NCBI RefSeq assembly: GCF_003265355.1
Contig: NZ_QFRW01000092.1
Span: forward strand, 61,961 to 106,702
DNA from: Glycomyces dulcitolivorans
GTDB lineage: Bacteria > Actinomycetota > Actinomycetes > Mycobacteriales > Micromonosporaceae
Direction of reading: 5' to 3'
DNA length: 44,742 nucleotides
Shown: piece after piece, positions 16,385 through 25,131 of the stretch
Layout of the letters: every line of letters starts with the position of its first letter
Position numbering within the stretch: position 1 is the stretch's first letter
Notes under the pieces: model-generated
Seen by the model: only the letters and a program-made list of their open reading frames with translations
Told to the model about the DNA's origin: nothing
The model's database searches: none
Program-made: the position numbers and the translations under genes

Positions 16385-17768
16385 GGTCGAACACTCCCAT
16401 CTGCGTCGGGGTCCCCGCTTCGGGGTCGACGGTGCCGACCCCCTCGATTCGGACCCGGTACCCGTACCGGCCCGCGACCGCCGCCGTCCAGGCGGCGAAG
16501 TCCGCCCGGTCCCACTCGAAGCGGTGGTCGTCGTGGCGCATCTCGTGCCGACCGAGGCCGTAGCGGGCGTTGAAATCGGCGTTCGGGGTGGTCACGACGA
16601 CGGTGCGCGGTCGGGCCTCGCCGAACACGACCCGCTCCATCGCGGGCAGCCGCCCGGGGTCGAGGTGCTCGATCACCTCCATGAGCACGGCCGCGTCGTA
16701 CCCGGCGAACCGCTTGTCGCGGTAGACGACCGAGCCCTGGATGAGCTGGAGCCGCGCGCGGCGCCGCTCGGGCATCCGGTCGAGCCGGAGCGCCCGCTCG
16801 GCCATGCCGATCGCGCGCGACGACACGTCGGCGCCGGTGACGCGGGTGTACCGCGGATCGTCCAGGAGCGCGTCGAGGAGTTTCCCGGAACCGCACCCGA
16901 GGTCGAGCACCGAGGCCGCGTCCGACGCGGCGAGCGCGTCCATGACCGCGCCGATCCTGATGCGGTGCAGCGGAAGCGACGCCTCGCTGCCCTCCGCGGC
17001 CTCCTCCTCGACGGGGGACTCCTCTTCGGACCCCGCGGCCTCGGCCACCTCTTCGAGCCTGGCGAACGCGGCCCGCTCGTAGGACCGGCGGTGCGCGAGG
17101 TACCGGCGGGCGATGAGGCCGCGCCGCGGGTGGGCGGCGAGCCATTCGCCGCCGGAGCGCACGAGCTTGTCGACCTCGCCGATGTCGACCCAGTAGTGCT
17201 TGGCGTCGTCGAGGACCGGCAGCAGCACGTACAGGTGGCTGAGCGCCTCGGAGAGCCGGACCTCGCCGCGCAGGCGCACCCGCACGTGCCGGGAGTCGGC
17301 GTCGAAGCCCGGCAGCGGCACCGCCGTCGCCTCGACCTCCCAGCCCAGCGGTTCGAACAGGTCCCGCACCAGCTCCGGCCCGCCCTTGCACGGGACGGCC
17401 GGCAGCGCGATCTCCAGCGGCAGCGCGGCCGCGGCCAGGTCGGGCCGCTCCTCGCTGACGCCGGTCCGCGCGGTCGAGAAGACCTTCCCCAAAGCCACCG
17501 CCAGCAGCGAAGACGCCGCGTACGGCCGGTCGTTCACGTACTGCTTGATCGAGCCGTCCCCGGAGGCGCGCGAATGCGAGCGCGCGAGGCGCGCGGCGTC
17601 GACTTCGAGCAGGAGCGCGGCCGTGCACCGGTCCTCGCCCGCCTCGGGATAGAACACCCACGCGGTCCCGAAGGTCTGCTCGAACGCCTGCACCTTGTCG
17701 GGGTGCTTGCGCAGCAGCCAGCCCAGGTCCGTCGCCGGGTTCGCGGTGGTGGTGATCGTCAGGAGCAC
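16377..17768 (-). CDS. hen1: Hen1: 3'-terminal RNA ribose 2'-O-methyltransferase
   Basis: The 463-residue protein has the bacterial Hen1 N-terminal domain (about 1-240: TDLGWLLRKHPDKVQAF, KQYVNDRPYAASSLLAVALG), needed for Pnkp ligase activation. An acidic linker (about 246-264) follows, then a SAM-methyltransferase with VLDLGCGSGKLLDAL (287-301). The metal-binding set is EVIEHL (E364, E367, H368) plus RHDDHRFEW (His412 or His415), as in eukaryotic Hen1. It adds a 2'-O-methyl group at the 3' end of broken RNA before ligation, so the same site cannot be cut again. It heads the operon with pnkp and rlaP. Upstream 17769-17843 is a short gap without an evident consensus promoter. Confidence 0.95.
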   Translation of the reverse strand: MLLTITTTANPATDLGWLLRKHPDKVQAFEQTFGTAWVFYPEAGEDRCTAALLLEVDAARLARSHSRASGDGSIKQYVNDRPYAASSLLAVALGKVFSTARTGVSEERPDLAAAALPLEIALPAVPCKGGPELVRDLFEPLGWEVEATAVPLPGFDADSRHVRVRLRGEVRLSEALSHLYVLLPVLDDAKHYWVDIGEVDKLVRSGGEWLAAHPRRGLIARRYLAHRRSYERAAFARLEEVAEAAGSEEESPVEEEAAEGSEASLPLHRIRIGAVMDALAASDAASVLDLGCGSGKLLDALLDDPRYTRVTGADVSSRAIGMAERALRLDRMPERRRARLQLIQGSVVYRDKRFAGYDAAVLMEVIEHLDPGRLPAMERVVFGEARPRTVVVTTPNADFNARYGLGRHEMRHDDHRFEWDRADFAAWTAAVAGRYGYRVRIEGVGTVDPEAGTPTQMGVFDRD

Positions 17769-17843
17769 CCGAAGATCATGTCATCCGATCCGCCGAGGTC
17801 GCGACCTGGTTTCAGGCCGCGACCACATGGCGCCGCAGGCCCG

Positions 17844-18317
17844 CTAGGCGAACTGCCCCACCTGGTAGCCCCCGGCCGGGCTGCCGGCCATGACGTTGAG
17901 CCGGTTGTAGGCGTTGATGATCGCGATGAGCGAGATGAGCCCGGCGAGCTGGTCGTCGGAGAACTCCTTGCGAGCGGCGTCCCACACGTCGTCGGCGACG
18001 CCCGTCTGCGCGTCGGCGATCCGCGTGCCCTCCTCGGTCAGCGCGATCGCGGCGCGCTCGGCGTCGGTGAAGAGCGTCGCCTCGCGCCAGGCGGCGACGA
18101 GGTTGAGGCGCACCGGGTCCTCCCCGGCGTGGACGGCGTCCTTGTAGTGCATGTCGGTGCAGAACCCGCACCCGTTGATCTGGCTGGCGCGCAGCAGCAC
18201 CAGGTTCGGGATCGTCTCGGGCAGCCCGGCGCTCTCGACGGCCTTCGCGGCCGAGTTGACGTACTTCGCGACCTTCTGGGCGACGGGCGAGGCGTAGAGG
18301 TTGAAACGCGGTTCCAT
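17844..18317 (-). CDS. carboxymuconolactone decarboxylase/AhpD-like protein
   Basis: The 157-residue protein contains the AhpD-type core: LVLLRASQINGCGFCTDMHYKDA with the redox CxxC (Cys-Gly-Phe-Cys) and a nearby His, then a helical hairpin (FTDAERAAIALTEEGTRIAD) and a second repeat-like half. Many single-domain relatives act as peroxidase-linked disulfide reductases or have unknown roles. The start MEPRFNLYAS at 18317 has AAGGAG 6 bases upstream; an ATG at 18332 is possible. It stands alone, divergent from the ABC exporter genes across a 200-base gap (18318-18518). The function is inferred from the CxxC fold only. Confidence 0.88.
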   Translation of the reverse strand: MEPRFNLYASPVAQKVAKYVNSAAKAVESAGLPETIPNLVLLRASQINGCGFCTDMHYKDAVHAGEDPVRLNLVAAWREATLFTDAERAAIALTEEGTRIADAQTGVADDVWDAARKEFSDDQLAGLISLIAIINAYNRLNVMAGSPAGGYQVGQFA

Positions 18318-18518
18318 GTCGGTCTCCTTCATCGTGGTTCACCCCCTTGACGGATCCCCGGACGAGAACGTGACCGGTCCGTGCCCGGCGTCACAGTGCA
18401 GCTGGCTGTACCGCCCGGTCGGCCCCTGGCCCCACCCCTGAATCACCAGGTGACTGCATTGGGCGCGAAGCCGTTTCGCCATAGCGTCAGTGGTATCCGA
18501 AACCAATGGAGGAGCGTC

Positions 18519-18749
18519 ATGAACGACCAGCAGCCCGCCACCGCTCACACGCCGCCGCACACCGCGCCCGGCGACCACTACAAGCTCACCACCACCGCGC
18601 TCTGGATCGGCCTCGGCGCCGGGATGGCGTTCAACATCGCCCTCCAGGCCATCGGCCTGTGGTTCCTGGCCTGGCCGTTCGGCCTGATCGCCCTCGCCAG
18701 CGCGACCGGGCTCGTCGTCCGCGCGGTCGTCTCGGGCAAGCGCCGGTGA
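18519..18749 (+). CDS. small two-helix membrane protein at the head of an ABC exporter operon
   Basis: The 76-residue product has a polar N-terminus (MNDQQPATAHTPPHTA), two adjacent membrane helices (LWIGLGAGMAFNIALQAIGL and FLAWPFGLIALASATGLVV) and a basic end, SGKRR. ATGGAGGAGCGTC gives a good SD. Its stop overlaps the GTG start of the ATPase gene (GTGA), so it is co-translated with the exporter. No family is recognised. A TTGGGC/TAGCGT pair about 40-60 bases upstream is a possible promoter. It may be an accessory subunit of the MacB/FtsX-type exporter that follows. Confidence 0.72.
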   Translation: MNDQQPATAHTPPHTAPGDHYKLTTTALWIGLGAGMAFNIALQAIGLWFLAWPFGLIALASATGLVVRAVVSGKRR

Positions 18750-19513
18750 AGGGCCTGACCGCCTCTCGCGGCCAGCGGCGCGCCGACCCGACCAGGACCC
18801 CGGCCCTGGAGCTGCGCGAGGTCACCAAGACCTACGACGGCGCGCACACCGTCCTCGACCGCGTCTCGCTCGAAGTGCAGCGGGGCTCGTTCCTCGCCGT
18901 CATGGGCCCCTCCGGGTCCGGCAAGTCGACCCTGCTGCACTGCGCCTCCGGCATGGACGACCCGACGAGCGGCGAAGTCCGCGTCGGCGGCCACCGCCTC
19001 TCGGGCCTCAGCGAGACCAAGCGGACCCTCCTGCGCCGCAAGCGCATCGGGTTCGTCTTCCAGTCCTACAACCTCATGCCCTCGCTCACCGTCGAAGAGA
19101 ACCTGACGCTCCCGCTGCGCCTGTCCGGCGCGACCGCCGACGGCCCCTGGCTGAGCCACCTCGTCGAACGCGTCGGCCTCGCCGACCTCCTCGACCGCAG
19201 GCCCGCCGAGCTCTCCGGCGGCCAGCAGCAGAGGGCCGCCATCGCCCGCTCCCTCGCCGCCCGCCCCGACGTCCTGTTCGCCGACGAGCCCACCGGCGCC
19301 CTCGATCTCGACACCGCCGCCGAAGTCCTCGACCTGCTCCGCGAGCTCGTCGACGAATGGGAGCAGACCGTCGTCATGGTCACCCACGACCCCGCCGCCG
19401 CGGCCCGCGCGCACGCCGCCTGCGTCGTCGCCGACGGCCGCATCGACGCCTACGTCACCGACCCCGACGCCGCCGACCTCGCCCGCCGGCTCACCACCCT
19501 CGGAAGGCGTTGA
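18746..19513 (+). CDS. MacB/LolD-type ABC transporter ATP-binding protein
   Basis: The 255-residue ATPase has Walker A GPSGSGKST, the Q-loop VFQSYNLMPSLTVEENL, the signature LSGGQQQR, Walker B VLFADEPTGALD and the H-loop VTHD. It clearly belongs to the family that partners FtsX-like permeases. The start is a GTG overlapping the previous stop; the first 17 residues are an unconserved basic extension. The permease gene begins 5 bases downstream. Exporters of this class in Gram-positives move lipids, lipoproteins or antimicrobial peptides or act as mechanotransmitters; no two-component system lies next to it. Confidence 0.93.
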   Translation: MKGLTASRGQRRADPTRTPALELREVTKTYDGAHTVLDRVSLEVQRGSFLAVMGPSGSGKSTLLHCASGMDDPTSGEVRVGGHRLSGLSETKRTLLRRKRIGFVFQSYNLMPSLTVEENLTLPLRLSGATADGPWLSHLVERVGLADLLDRRPAELSGGQQQRAAIARSLAARPDVLFADEPTGALDLDTAAEVLDLLRELVDEWEQTVVMVTHDPAAAARAHAACVVADGRIDAYVTDPDAADLARRLTTLGRR

Positions 19514-19518
19514 CCACC

Positions 19519-21993
19519 ATGCCCAAGCCCCTCCCCACGGGCCGCCTCGGCATGGCCGGCCCCTCCCTCCACATGGCCCGCCGCCGCCTCCCCGGACTCG
19601 TCGCCGTCGGCCTCGCCGTCGCGGGCGGCGCCGCCCTCGTCACCGTCGCCGCCGTCCTCGCCGAGACCGGTCTGACGGCCCACCTCGGCCCCCAGCGCCT
19701 CGCCGACGCCGACATCCTCGTCGCCGCCACCCAGACCCACCCCGTCCCCGAGGACATCGACCTCGCGCTCCCCGAACGCGAGACGATCGACGCGAGCATC
19801 CTCGACACCGTCGCCGCCGTCCCCGGCGTCGAAGCGGCCGCCGCCGACATCACCTTCACCGCCCGCCTCGACGACCTCCCCACGGCCACCGTCGAAGGCC
19901 ACAACTGGGACACCGCCGCCCTCACCGACGCCACAGTGGACGGCGAAGCGCCCGGACCCGGCCAGATCGTCCTCGACACCGCGACCGCCGCAGCCACCGG
20001 CCTCGCCATCGGCGACACCGCACCCGTCACCACCCCCACCGGCACCGTCGACCTCCAGGTCACCGGCCTCACCGATGCCCCCGGCCTGTACACCGACGCC
20101 GCCACCGCCCGCACCCTTGCCGGACTCGACGCGACCGAAGCCGACCTCATCGCCGTCCGCACCGAACCCGGCGCCGACCCCGACACCGTCGCCGAGCAGC
20201 TGACCGACGCCCTCCCCGCGCTCGCCGTCACCACCGGCGACGCCCGCGGCGACGTCGAACGCCTCAACGAAGCCACCGCCACCGGTGACCTCGTCGCCCT
20301 CGCCTTCTCCATGGGCGGCACCATCATCCTTCTCGTCGGCTTCATCACCGCCGGAGCGCTCGCCGTCGCCGTTGCGGGCCAGCGCCGCGACCTCGCCCTC
20401 CTGCGCGCCGTCGGCGCCACCCCGCGCCAGGTCCGCCGCCTCATCGCCACCCAGGCCACCGCGGCCGCCGTCATCGCCCTCGTCCCCGGCATCGCCGTCG
20501 GCCACCTCCTCGCCGGGGCCTTCACCGGATTCCTCGCCGACTCCGGCATGCTCCCCGCCGGACTTCCCTTGGCGCGCGGCCCGATCGGCGCCCTCGCCAC
20601 CGCAGCCCTCCTCATCCTCACCGTCCAGCTCGCCGCCCGCGGCGCCGCCATGCGCGCCTCCCGCCTCCCCGCGACCGCCGCCGTCGCCGAATCCCGCGTC
20701 GAACCCGGGAACCCCGGCCCGGTCCGCACCACCATCGGCATCCTCCTGCTGCTCGGCGCCGCCGCCCAGTCGGTCCTGCCGCTGTTCGTCCCCGGCGAGA
20801 CCGCGTTCATCTCCGCCGTCACCGCCACCCTCACCGCCGTCATCGGCTTCGCCCTCGCCGGACCGGTCCTCATCGGACTCCTCACCCGCCGCGCCGCCAC
20901 ACGCCTCGACGACCGCACGCCCGCCCCGATGTGGCTGGCGGTCAAGAACAACCGCGCCTACGCCCGCCGCACCGCCGGCGCCGTCGCGATCATCGCGCTG
21001 GCCGTGGGCCTGACGATCACGCAGGTGTTCTCCCAGACCACCTACACGGAGGTCACGGCCGCGGAGATCGAGGCCGGTTCGATCGCCGACGCGACCGTCA
21101 CGGGCCCGGTCTCGGCCGCCGACCTCGCGGCACTGGGGGAGCAGCCGGGCGTGGACGCCGCGGTCGGCGTCGCCCAGACCAAGCTCATCCGCGAACTCGA
21201 CGACGGCGGCGTCGAATCCTCTCCGGCCCTTGCCTTCACGCCCGGCGTCGAATCGGTCGCCGACCTCGGCGAGGCCGAAGGCGACCTCGCCGACCTCCAC
21301 GGCGACACCGTCGCCGTCAGCGATGCCATGGCCGTCATGTGGGGCATCGACCTCGGCGACCGCATCGACGTGGTCCTCCCCGACGGCACCGAGGCCCGCC
21401 CCGAGGTCGTCGCGACCTACGAGCGCGGCTTCGGCTTCGGCTCGATCGTCCTGGCCGCCGACCTCCTCGACGACCCGCGCTTCTACGACGCCGCCCTCGT
21501 CACCGGCGACCCGGCCGCCGTCACCGCTTGGGCCGCAACGACTCCCGGCCTCACCGTCGCCACGGGCGCCGCGGTCCCGCAGGCGCCCAGCGGGATGACC
21601 CCCGACCAGTGGATCAGCCTCATGGCGACCCTCTCCATGACCGGCTACGTCCTCCTCGGCACCGCCAACAGCCTCATCGCGGCCACCTCCCGCCGCCGCA
21701 CGGAGTTCGCCTCCCTGCGCGCCGTCGGCGCAACACCCCGCCAAGTCCAGGCCATGGTCACCCGCGAATCACTCGTGACGGCCGCCATCGCGGTCGGCGC
21801 GGGACTCGCCTTCTCAGTGCTGCCCATGGCGATCCTCGGCCACGCCTTCCTCGGCGAACCCTGGCCGCAAGGTCCACTGTGGGTCATCCCCGCGACCGTG
21901 GCCGTCGCCGTCCTCCTCGCCTGGACCGCCACCGCGATCCCCACGCGACGAGCCCTCGCCGACCCGCCGACCGACGCCCTCGCGGTCGACTGA
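19519..21993 (+). CDS. FtsX-like ABC transporter permease with two FtsX domains
   Basis: The 824-residue protein starts with a membrane helix (LVAVGLAVAGGAALVTVAAVLAE). An extracellular MacB periplasmic-core-like region (about 50-250) follows, then a first FtsX domain with three helices (GGTIILLVGFITAGALAVAVAG, then LRAVGATPRQVRRLIATQA). A central hydrophobic region, a second extracellular domain and a second FtsX domain ending SLRAVGATPRQVQAMVTRESLVTAA complete it. LRAVGATPRQV in both halves shows internal duplication. It is translated with the ATPase upstream. The C-terminus TATAIPTRRALADPP is echoed right after the stop (see 21994-22038). Confidence 0.93.
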   Translation: MPKPLPTGRLGMAGPSLHMARRRLPGLVAVGLAVAGGAALVTVAAVLAETGLTAHLGPQRLADADILVAATQTHPVPEDIDLALPERETIDASILDTVAAVPGVEAAAADITFTARLDDLPTATVEGHNWDTAALTDATVDGEAPGPGQIVLDTATAAATGLAIGDTAPVTTPTGTVDLQVTGLTDAPGLYTDAATARTLAGLDATEADLIAVRTEPGADPDTVAEQLTDALPALAVTTGDARGDVERLNEATATGDLVALAFSMGGTIILLVGFITAGALAVAVAGQRRDLALLRAVGATPRQVRRLIATQATAAAVIALVPGIAVGHLLAGAFTGFLADSGMLPAGLPLARGPIGALATAALLILTVQLAARGAAMRASRLPATAAVAESRVEPGNPGPVRTTIGILLLLGAAAQSVLPLFVPGETAFISAVTATLTAVIGFALAGPVLIGLLTRRAATRLDDRTPAPMWLAVKNNRAYARRTAGAVAIIALAVGLTITQVFSQTTYTEVTAAEIEAGSIADATVTGPVSAADLAALGEQPGVDAAVGVAQTKLIRELDDGGVESSPALAFTPGVESVADLGEAEGDLADLHGDTVAVSDAMAVMWGIDLGDRIDVVLPDGTEARPEVVATYERGFGFGSIVLAADLLDDPRFYDAALVTGDPAAVTAWAATTPGLTVATGAAVPQAPSGMTPDQWISLMATLSMTGYVLLGTANSLIAATSRRRTEFASLRAVGATPRQVQAMVTRESLVTAAIAVGAGLAFSVLPMAILGHAFLGEPWPQGPLWVIPATVAVAVLLAWTATAIPTRRALADPPTDALAVD

Positions 21994-22038
21994 TCGCCAC
22001 CGCGATCCCGACCCTCCGCGTCCTTGCAGACCGCTGCG
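21994..22038 (+). pseudogene. remnant or tandem copy of an FtsX permease C-terminal tail
   Basis: Directly after the permease stop codon the same frame encodes IATAIPTLRVLAD, nearly identical to the permease's own end TATAIPTRRALAD encoded at 21925-21966. The offset is exactly 69 bases. It is either a short in-frame tandem duplication or what is left of a second permease gene after deletion. No start codon or full domain remains. Confidence 0.5.
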
Positions 22039-22095
22039 CTCGCGCTGGATCGACCGCCAGGCCGCGGCCGTCGGGCAGCGCCCGGTCGCCCACTC

Positions 22096-23100
22096 CTACC
22101 GCTGGTACCGGAGCAGCCGCTTGAGCCCCTCGGGGTCGCGCTGGTCCGGGACGGCGAGCGCGGCCTCGATCCTCGGCCGTGCCGCCTCGACGTCGAGGTG
22201 CGACCCGATCGCCACCAGCTCGCCGCCCTCGCCCGCGCGATGGGCGGCGACGTCGATCTGGTCGCCCACGACGTGCACCACGAACCCGCGTCGCCGCCCG
22301 CCCGACTCCACGGTGACCGTGCCCTTCATCCGGTACGCCCCAGGCGGCGGATTCTCAAGCAGCGCGATCAAAGCGCCCGGGTCGACGGGCCCGGAGACCC
22401 GGACCGTCACGGCCTGCGCGTGCGCATGGTGCCCCGCGTCGTGGTGCGCCTGCCGCGCCAGCGCCGCGAGCGGCAGCTCGTCCTCGGGATCGGTGACCGA
22501 GGCCGTGTCGTAGACGAGCGCCGGATCGACCCGCCCGTTCGAGGTCCGCACGATGTGGATCTCGGGATTGACGGCGAGAATCCGCTCCTCGATCGCCGCC
22601 AAAGCGCCCTCCGCCTCGCCTTCAGGCAGCCGGTCGCTCTTGTTGATCACCGCGAGGGTCGCGGCCTTGAACCGCACCGGCGGCTGGTCGTTGCGGTCCA
22701 CGGTGTTGAAGTACTCCACGGCGTCGACCACGTCCACGACCCCGCCGGCCCGCACCCGCCCGGCTTCGCTGAAGTGGATCATCTTGGCGATGACGCCCGG
22801 CTCGGCGATCCCGCTGGCCTCGACGATCACCACGTCGAGCCCGAACTTCGGGTCCGTGAGCTTCTCCAGCGCCGAGTCGAGCCCGCTCAGGTCCTCGATG
22901 CAGCACAGGCACCCGCCCGCGATCGACACCGGCTCGTCGATCTGCCCGCTCACGAGCCCCGCATCGACGTTCACTTCGCCGAAGTCGTTCACGATCACCC
23001 CGACCCGGGCCCCGGGCTGACACAGCAGGTGGTTGAGCAGGGTCGTCTTCCCCGCCCCCAGATACCCCGTCAGCACCACCACAGGTACCCGTTCCACCAC
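22096..23100 (-). CDS. COG0523/CobW-family GTPase, putative metallochaperone
   Basis: The 334-residue GTPase has Walker A GYLGAGKTT, a Walker B region VVIVEASGIAEP, the family metal motif GGCLCCIEDLSG (CxCC), the base-recognition NKSDRL and a CobW C-terminal domain (about 215-330). A His-rich stretch (HHDAGHHAHAQ, about 218-228) sits between the domains and is likely to bind metal. Family members insert zinc, cobalt or iron into client proteins. I see no Zur box or client gene beside it, so the metal is not known. It begins at one of two consecutive GTG codons at 23100/23097 after a purine-rich GAGGGGG. Confidence 0.9.
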   Translation of the reverse strand: MVERVPVVVLTGYLGAGKTTLLNHLLCQPGARVGVIVNDFGEVNVDAGLVSGQIDEPVSIAGGCLCCIEDLSGLDSALEKLTDPKFGLDVVIVEASGIAEPGVIAKMIHFSEAGRVRAGGVVDVVDAVEYFNTVDRNDQPPVRFKAATLAVINKSDRLPEGEAEGALAAIEERILAVNPEIHIVRTSNGRVDPALVYDTASVTDPEDELPLAALARQAHHDAGHHAHAQAVTVRVSGPVDPGALIALLENPPPGAYRMKGTVTVESGGRRRGFVVHVVGDQIDVAAHRAGEGGELVAIGSHLDVEAARPRIEAALAVPDQRDPEGLKRLLRYQR

Positions 23101-23184
23101 GCCGCCCCCTCGCTCTCCCGATCGGTCAGCGACATGTCATCACACCGCTCCGCGCTCCCGGGTGCAGGGGCCGAGCAGGGTGCG

Positions 23185-24255
23185 TCAGCCCCTGCGGCGC
23201 GAGCGCCAGAGCCTGAGCGCCTTGCCCGGAGCGGCCAGGGTCCCGCGGAGGGGACGGCGGGCCACGTCGGCGACGATCCCTCCGGCCTGCATCGTGGCCG
23301 AGGACTTCAGGGCCGACAGCTTCGCCCTGACCTGCCTGGTCTTCCGGCGTTCAGCCTTGAGTTCGGCGCGCAGGGCCTTCAGCTCCGCCTGCGGTCCCAC
23401 CGGCCCGCACGCGTTCAGGCGCTCGCGCCACCGCCGGGCCGCGGCCCAGAACTCCGGTGACGGCGCCTCCGGGGCGAGCAACCACATCATGGCCTCGGCG
23501 TCGCCCTCGATCTCGTCGGTTGGGACGAGAGGGAACTCGCCCTTGATGAGGAACCACTGGTAGCCCCACGACTCGATGACCTCCATCAGCGCCGGGCCGC
23601 AGTAGGGGCGGGTGAGGACCTCGCAGAGGATCCACGGCCGGTGCTCGGCGATCGTGACGGCGGCCCCGCGGAGCACGTCGGGCTCGGTCGTCTCCGTGTC
23701 GATCTTGAGCACGGCCGGGTGCTCGCCGGTGCGCTTCACGATCTCGTCCACGGTGTCGACCGGAACGGTCAGCGACCGCGAGGAGGGGCGGAACCCCTCG
23801 GCCAGCGAGTTCGAGGTGTCCGACCGGTCGGACAGGTAGAACACCGCCTCGCCCGGCTCCGCACCGAGGGCGACGGCCTCGATCGGATAGTCCAGCCCGT
23901 TCCCCACCGCAGCGGCCGTGGCCGCCGCCGCGAGGTCGGGGACCGCCTCGAACCCGCGGACGTCCCTGTCGCCCAACGCTTTCGCGATCAAGCCGTACAC
24001 CCCGATGTTCGCCCCGACGTCCCACACTGCGCCGTCCCCGGCGAGTTCCAGCGCGGCCAGGAAGCATGCGATCGTGTCCGGTTCGTACCCGGCGAGCCCG
24101 GTGGCCGCGAGCATCCTGGGCACCAACATGCTTCGGGGCGCCTCGCAGACGATCCACTCCCGACCGTCCGAACCGGTCTCCACCGGCAGCCGGAGCGGGA
24201 CGACCCGCAGCTCCTCAGGTGCCTCCTGGCCTGGGTCTCCTTCGCGGACTGACAT
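23185..24255 (-). CDS. FkbM-family SAM-dependent methyltransferase with C-terminal coiled coil
   Basis: The 356-residue protein has the FkbM-type methyltransferase core: VWDVGANIGVYGLIAKALG (SAM loop), FEAVPDLAAAATAAA, and LKIDTETTEPDVLRGA, the form of the usual KIDVEGAE motif with Thr residues in place of Gly and Ala. After about residue 270 comes a basic helical region (QAELKALRAELKAERRKTRQVRAKL) that should form a coiled coil, then a cationic tail. Family members O-methylate sugars or polyketides. I see no glycosyltransferase or polyketide genes nearby. The start at 24255 has GGGAGCG in front; upstream ATGs are possible. Confidence 0.85.
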   Translation of the reverse strand: MSVREGDPGQEAPEELRVVPLRLPVETGSDGREWIVCEAPRSMLVPRMLAATGLAGYEPDTIACFLAALELAGDGAVWDVGANIGVYGLIAKALGDRDVRGFEAVPDLAAAATAAAVGNGLDYPIEAVALGAEPGEAVFYLSDRSDTSNSLAEGFRPSSRSLTVPVDTVDEIVKRTGEHPAVLKIDTETTEPDVLRGAAVTIAEHRPWILCEVLTRPYCGPALMEVIESWGYQWFLIKGEFPLVPTDEIEGDAEAMMWLLAPEAPSPEFWAAARRWRERLNACGPVGPQAELKALRAELKAERRKTRQVRAKLSALKSSATMQAGGIVADVARRPLRGTLAAPGKALRLWRSRRRG

Positions 24256-24434
24256 GGTCGCTCCCATCATCGAGTCGGTCGCTGCGGCGGCGCGGCGTCC
24301 CGCAGGCCGGCCATCCGGCCCCGCAGACCGTTGAGGCACATCGGATCACGAACGGCGCCCCGACCGATGTCCAGACTATTACGAATCGAGCTCGGATCGG
24401 CGAAAGTTCTGCCCTTCCCGGGACGCATGAAGGC

Positions 24435-24472
24435 GGGGCCGGGCGATCTTCCACCAAAGATCGCCCGGCCCC
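24435..24472 (-). terminator. strong hairpin terminator of the two small unknown genes
   Basis: A perfect 16-bp stem (GGGGCCGGGCGATCTT pairs with its exact complement) with a 6-base loop, CCACCA, lies 28 bases beyond the stop of the gene at 24501-24818. It is an obvious terminator for that minus-strand pair. The rest of the 24256-24500 gap shows no gene. Confidence 0.75.
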
Positions 24473-24500
24473 TGTTGGGAAGGAGGATAAGTACCGGTTC

Positions 24501-24818
24501 TCAGTCGACTTCGAGTTCGGCGATGAGCGTGTGGCACTGCGCCATGATCCAGAGGCACCACTCATCGCCCTCCCACGCGACGGACCACTCCGCGAAGTCC
24601 TCGGGATCGTCGGTGAACCGGCAGCACTGGCGCGGGCCCGCGCCGTCGTCCACGTCGAGCAGGTACGCGGTGATCTTCTCGGCGCGGCCTGGGTGGTCGG
24701 CGCCGAGGGTGTAGAGCGTGAAGACCGCCGGCCCGCGCCGGAAGTCACCGAGGTAGCCGTCCACACCGGGCTTGCCGTCGGAGCGGAAGTTGTACGGGTC
24801 CTTGGTTCGGTTACCCAT
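24501..24818 (-). CDS. hypothetical protein, second of a coupled pair
   Basis: I do not recognise the 105-residue product. It starts MGNRTKDPYNFRSDGK, is acidic, and contains FTLYTLGADHPGRAEKITAYLLDV, then a Cys/Trp-rich second half with CCRFTDDPEDFAEWSVAWEGDEW and AQCHTLIAEL. There is no signal peptide or membrane helix. The ATG overlaps the end of the upstream gene by 8 bases and lacks its own SD, so translation is coupled. The pair is divergent from a DUF5753 regulator and ends at a strong terminator. Base composition is less GC-rich than in the flanking genes. A small cytoplasmic partner or target of the regulator is a possibility. Confidence 0.62.
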   Translation of the reverse strand: MGNRTKDPYNFRSDGKPGVDGYLGDFRRGPAVFTLYTLGADHPGRAEKITAYLLDVDDGAGPRQCCRFTDDPEDFAEWSVAWEGDEWCLWIMAQCHTLIAELEVD

Positions 24819-25131
24819 CGCAGAACCGAATCGCGCTGGCGGAGGCGAGGCCCCGGCGGTAGAAGATCCGGAACGCCTGCTCCTCCACCCAGATCTTGGC
24901 CTGGGGCTTGAGGCGGTTCCAGAACGGGCCCCAGGTGGCTTTGGGGTCGCCGGAGTTGAGGCCGGAGACGATGAGGACAACGTCGTCGTTGCGCGGCCCG
25001 GTGATGACTTGGAAGGAGTCGGGAGCGACGGCGCTCGACGCCCTCACACGGTAGCTCCGGTAGTCATCGTGAAAGGTCCCTCGATCGAGTGAGTCCCCGC
25101 CCGGACTCGTTGCGGCAGTTGCGCCGACCAT
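24811..25131 (-). CDS. hypothetical protein, first of a coupled pair
   Basis: The 106-residue product is unrecognised. It begins MVGATAATSPGGDSLD and has a mixed alpha-beta look: FHDDYRSYRVRASSAVAPDSFQVITGP, DDVVLIVSGLNSGDPKATWGPFW, then a basic AKIWVEEQAFRIFYRRGLA. No signal peptide or membrane segment is visible. GGAGGTGTGTG precedes the ATG at 25131, which decides the start over a longer frame from 25299. It overlaps the downstream gene by 8 bases. It lies divergent from the XRE/DUF5753 gene across a 264-base, relatively AT-rich gap (25132-25395) with several short inverted repeats. Confidence 0.62.
   Translation of the reverse strand: MVGATAATSPGGDSLDRGTFHDDYRSYRVRASSAVAPDSFQVITGPRNDDVVLIVSGLNSGDPKATWGPFWNRLKPQAKIWVEEQAFRIFYRRGLASASAIRFCDG

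Noticed and set aside
19450-21744. 764-codon minus-strand frame opposite the FtsX permease
   Set aside because: Extreme Gly/Asp/Val repetition typical of a shadow frame; no start signal or domain.
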